NCBI GenBank assembly: GCA_030248065.1
Contig: JASAMV010001158.1
Coordinates: forward strand, 83,805 to 147,804
Length of the DNA stretch: 64,000 nt
Source of the DNA: Rhynchonema sp. JSB1_4
Taxonomy: Eukaryota; Nematoda; Chromadorea; Monhysterida; Xyalidae
Reading direction: 5' to 3'
The position numbers and the translations under genes were made by a program. The notes under the pieces are model-generated. The model did not search any database and was not told where the DNA came from. It was given only the letters and a program-made list of their open reading frames with translations. Shown piece after piece: positions 61,636 through 64,000 of the stretch (position 1 is its first letter; every line of letters starts with the position of its first letter).

Positions 61636-63770
61636 CTACTTTAGGAACAAACTCACGGATTCTCCGCCCAAATCCGGCGGTACATTTAGGTCGTTGTAGG
61701 GCAGGTACACGTGCGCGAATGATATCGAATAGGGCACACAGAAAAGGGACAGCCAGAACACATCCCTGACCGTCATATCACCCGGCAGTCGAAGCGTTAA
61801 GGTGGACTTGTCGTGGATGCCCACGAACGAACAGTCGTACACCGGAGAGCTATAAAATTAAATGTTTTTTAAATTTAATTTTTTTCAAAAAATCTATAAC
61901 TTATAAAAAAAATCTAACCCGTCACTCTCCGTTTCATCCGTCATCACAGGCACAATTTGACCGAATGGATTTGGCAGGAAATTCTTGCCAACCATAAACC
62001 ATGCACCCGGTGCATCACCTTCGAAGTGGAAATCGTTGATGCGAATGGTCTTGTCGTCGATGATGTCGATTAGACCAGACGATACATCCCTGGATTAAAC
62101 GCGATTTTTAAATACGGTCAACAACTTGTATTAAAAGCCGTGTTGTTTTTTTGCACAACTTCAGTTCGTTACCTGAATCCGGTTGATTCGAGTCCTTTGA
62201 CAGTCACGGGCGCGGGAATGGCAAAGCCGGCCCCGTTCGGAATCAACACTGACGAGATTGGTTTCTAAAATTAATAGTTTACTGCTATGTTTATCAAGTC
62301 TCAGAAAATTTTATTTCAAAAGTCAAATTCATCAACCTTCTGATCGTGATTGTACACCGACAGCCAATGAGTGTCTGCCAAAGTCTTCCCATTTGGCAGC
62401 GTGAGCACCACTGGTGCCAGTCCAGTGTATTGACCAAGTTCCTCCATCTTGACCGGAGCCCAAGTTGTTGTCGTTGTGGGTTGCGCAGTTGTTGTTGTCG
62501 TCGTTGTTATTGGTCGACGTCGTGGGGGTAGTTTAGGCGGAAGATTGTGAGCGGATATGCCGCCGTCGTCGAACTGTTAAAAACGTGAGAAATTTGAATA
62601 TTTGCATTTTCTTTGTAACATTTCGAGGCGAACACGCACAGGCGTGACAAATAAAGCCTGTCCATGCTTTCTTCACCAAATAGTTTTTCAAACTCACCCC
62701 AATCGCATCACTGTTCTCATGCCATCTGCCCTGATCCTGATCAATAAGCTGATGCGGACGCAATCTCCCGCCATCCGTCTTGACCGAGTGTGCGCTTTGG
62801 TCGGTCGGAGGCTTTGTCACACTGTGCCCATGCGTGTCGCGAGAGTCAGCGGACTTGGGTGGAATGAAGGGCAATGGATCGAAGGGTTGATTGAGGATGG
62901 ATTCTTTCTCGAGGATTTTGGCCGATGTCGATACAATCACTTTGCTTGAGGGCACATTGACGGTGCCTAAATCGAAAAGGAACGTAAATAAAAAAAGAAA
63001 TTTCTTATGTTCGTAAAAGGTCTTGTCTTCACCAGAGTTGGATGAAAATCCGGAAGCGCGCTATGTACGTTGGTACAGTGTACAGTGTCCCGACTGTTAG
63101 TCCAAAAGCCTATTTTTCCATTTCGGAATCGACCCAAGTCGCCACTCACAAAATACCCTGTTGACAAAATTGACAAAAATGTTTCGGCAGTTTATCGTTG
63201 TTATCATGCCCAACGCCGTGTGTGTGTGTGTGTGTGTGTGTGTGCAACTAAGGCAACATGGAATCAATCGAACCAACCCCGATCCACAATCAGCTTCACC
63301 GTAGGCTGCGTTCGTTTCACGCTCGTTTGCGGTGGTCCGTCAATAAATTCGCCCAAACTCCGCGTCTCCACAAATCTCGGTTCATACCCCCTCGGCACGA
63401 AAGTGTCCATGAAATTGTCCTGATATGACGACTGGCGTCTTTTGCGTCGTTTTCCAAGCGGTTCGGGTTCTGCCTTGGGTTCCGGTTCCGGTTCGGACTT
63501 CACCCTCCACCTCCGTCCCTCTCCGAGTATTCCTTCTTGCTGTCTTTGTTGTCCTTGTTCTGGGCGGTCAGAATTTTAGCCACTTGCTCCGATGTCGGAC
63601 GTTTGGCGATTATCACCTGAAATATAAATTCGGGTTTTTCTTTCAATATTTTTCAAATTTAACCCTGCGTCTTACCCTGGGTTTCGAGGCCACCACTTTC
63701 GCTGGGTTCATATGGTCGGGCATCAAAGGTGTCAAGTAGAATCCGTTCTTGTTCTGAAGATACTCTTTCG
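61636..63770 (-). CDS. DM13-domain protein, 5' end beyond or near the window edge
   Basis: Exons on the minus strand: 63770-63676 (start uncertain), 63616-63278, 62966-62698, 62573-62337, 62264-62173, 62089-61919, 61849-61636 (TAG). The last three exons encode a DM13 domain: VKGLESTGFRDVSSGLIDI, DDKTIRINDFHFEGDAPGAW, FMVG, then LTLRLPGDMTVRDVFWLSLF and SFAHVYLP. Before it, VVLTLPNGKTLADTHWLSVY matches the C-terminal half of another DM13 whose N-terminal half is not apparent. Upstream are a Thr-rich run (PITTTTTTTAQPTTTTTWAP), a basic GKRRKRRQSS site, and charged, probably disordered sequence. DM13 modules occur in Drosophila Skeletor-type proteins. An extracellular or matrix role is an inference. 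In the second exon the frame shifts near 63505; either a 41-nt intron (about 63508-63468) or an indel must be invoked. Confidence 0.75.
63223..63243. repeat. (GT)n microsatellite in a DM13-gene intron
   Basis: Uninterrupted GT dinucleotide run, within the intron between the second and third annotated exons of the DM13 gene. Confidence 0.95.
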
Positions 63771-64000
63771 CTGTTGTGATCAGTCTTTTGACGAGGACCA
63801 GCCCAGAAGGTTATAGGCTTTTCTGCAACAGTTAGTCGTATCAGGCGAGTAATGTGTTTGTGGGTGCCACAAATAGCGATTTGTTGCATTCATATCGACG
63901 ATGACCAGGTGCACTGTGGTCAGTGTCCTAAGACAGTTCAAAACACTACATGGAGATGTAATATACCTTTAGGTATGACATATGTAATTGGGATTTGCAA

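Noticed and set aside
1..64000. CRISPR array, bacterial operon or prophage
   Set aside because: The genes are intron-containing and animal-type; the tandem repeats lack unique equal-length spacers.

Overview
This is a eukaryotic nuclear window from a nematode. It has small spliced exons with GT-AG introns, AATAAA-type poly(A) signals and candidate spliced-leader acceptors. It also carries a gene of the MLT-10 moulting family (Moulting_cycle/DUF644 plus a hydrophobic proline-rich repeat tail), which I know only from nematodes. The species cannot be named from the sequence. Intron acceptors are looser than the strict TTTTCAG of Caenorhabditis, and introns are full of dispersed repeats.

Layout. 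1-5.4 kb is repeat-rich (hAT-like MITE end, minisatellites, an inverted repeat pair). 5.5-11.4 kb (+) holds the 3' end of a laminin alpha chain gene: 17 exons, LG1 (partial) to LG5, all phases consistent. 11.8-13.8 kb (-) is a complete 7-exon secreted protein with a C-type lectin domain followed by a PAN/Apple domain. 16.7-21.8 kb (+) is a complete 11-exon MLT-10-like gene with one apparently non-canonical 3' splice site. Two adjacent foldback elements follow at 21.9-22.4 kb. 23.1-26.2 kb (+) is a complete 7-exon prenylcysteine oxidase. tRNA-Glu(CUC) is at 26.6 kb. 29.1-30.7 kb (-) is a two-exon cysteine-rich secreted, possibly GPI-anchored protein. About 27 kb (30.7-58.3 kb) shows no supportable gene; it contains a nested foldback element, two smaller MITEs and scattered repeats. 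58.3-61.1 kb (+) is a SETD9-like SET-domain gene, tail to tail with a DM13-domain gene on the minus strand (61.6 kb to beyond the window).

The genes do not form a pathway. Laminin, the lectin/PAN protein, MLT-10-like, the cysteine-rich protein and probably the DM13 protein look extracellular (basement membrane, cuticle, secreted). Prenylcysteine oxidase and SETD9 are housekeeping-type enzymes.

The most interesting structure is not a gene. A roughly 30-90 bp dispersed sequence built round GACGATGACCTGGTGCACC occurs about 15 times in both orientations, and about 11 copies lie in introns of five of the genes. A second intron-biased word (CAATGGGCATGATAACAAGG) and an over-represented word (GTGATGTTTCAC) accompany it. 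All calls were made by reading; no alignment or database search was run.
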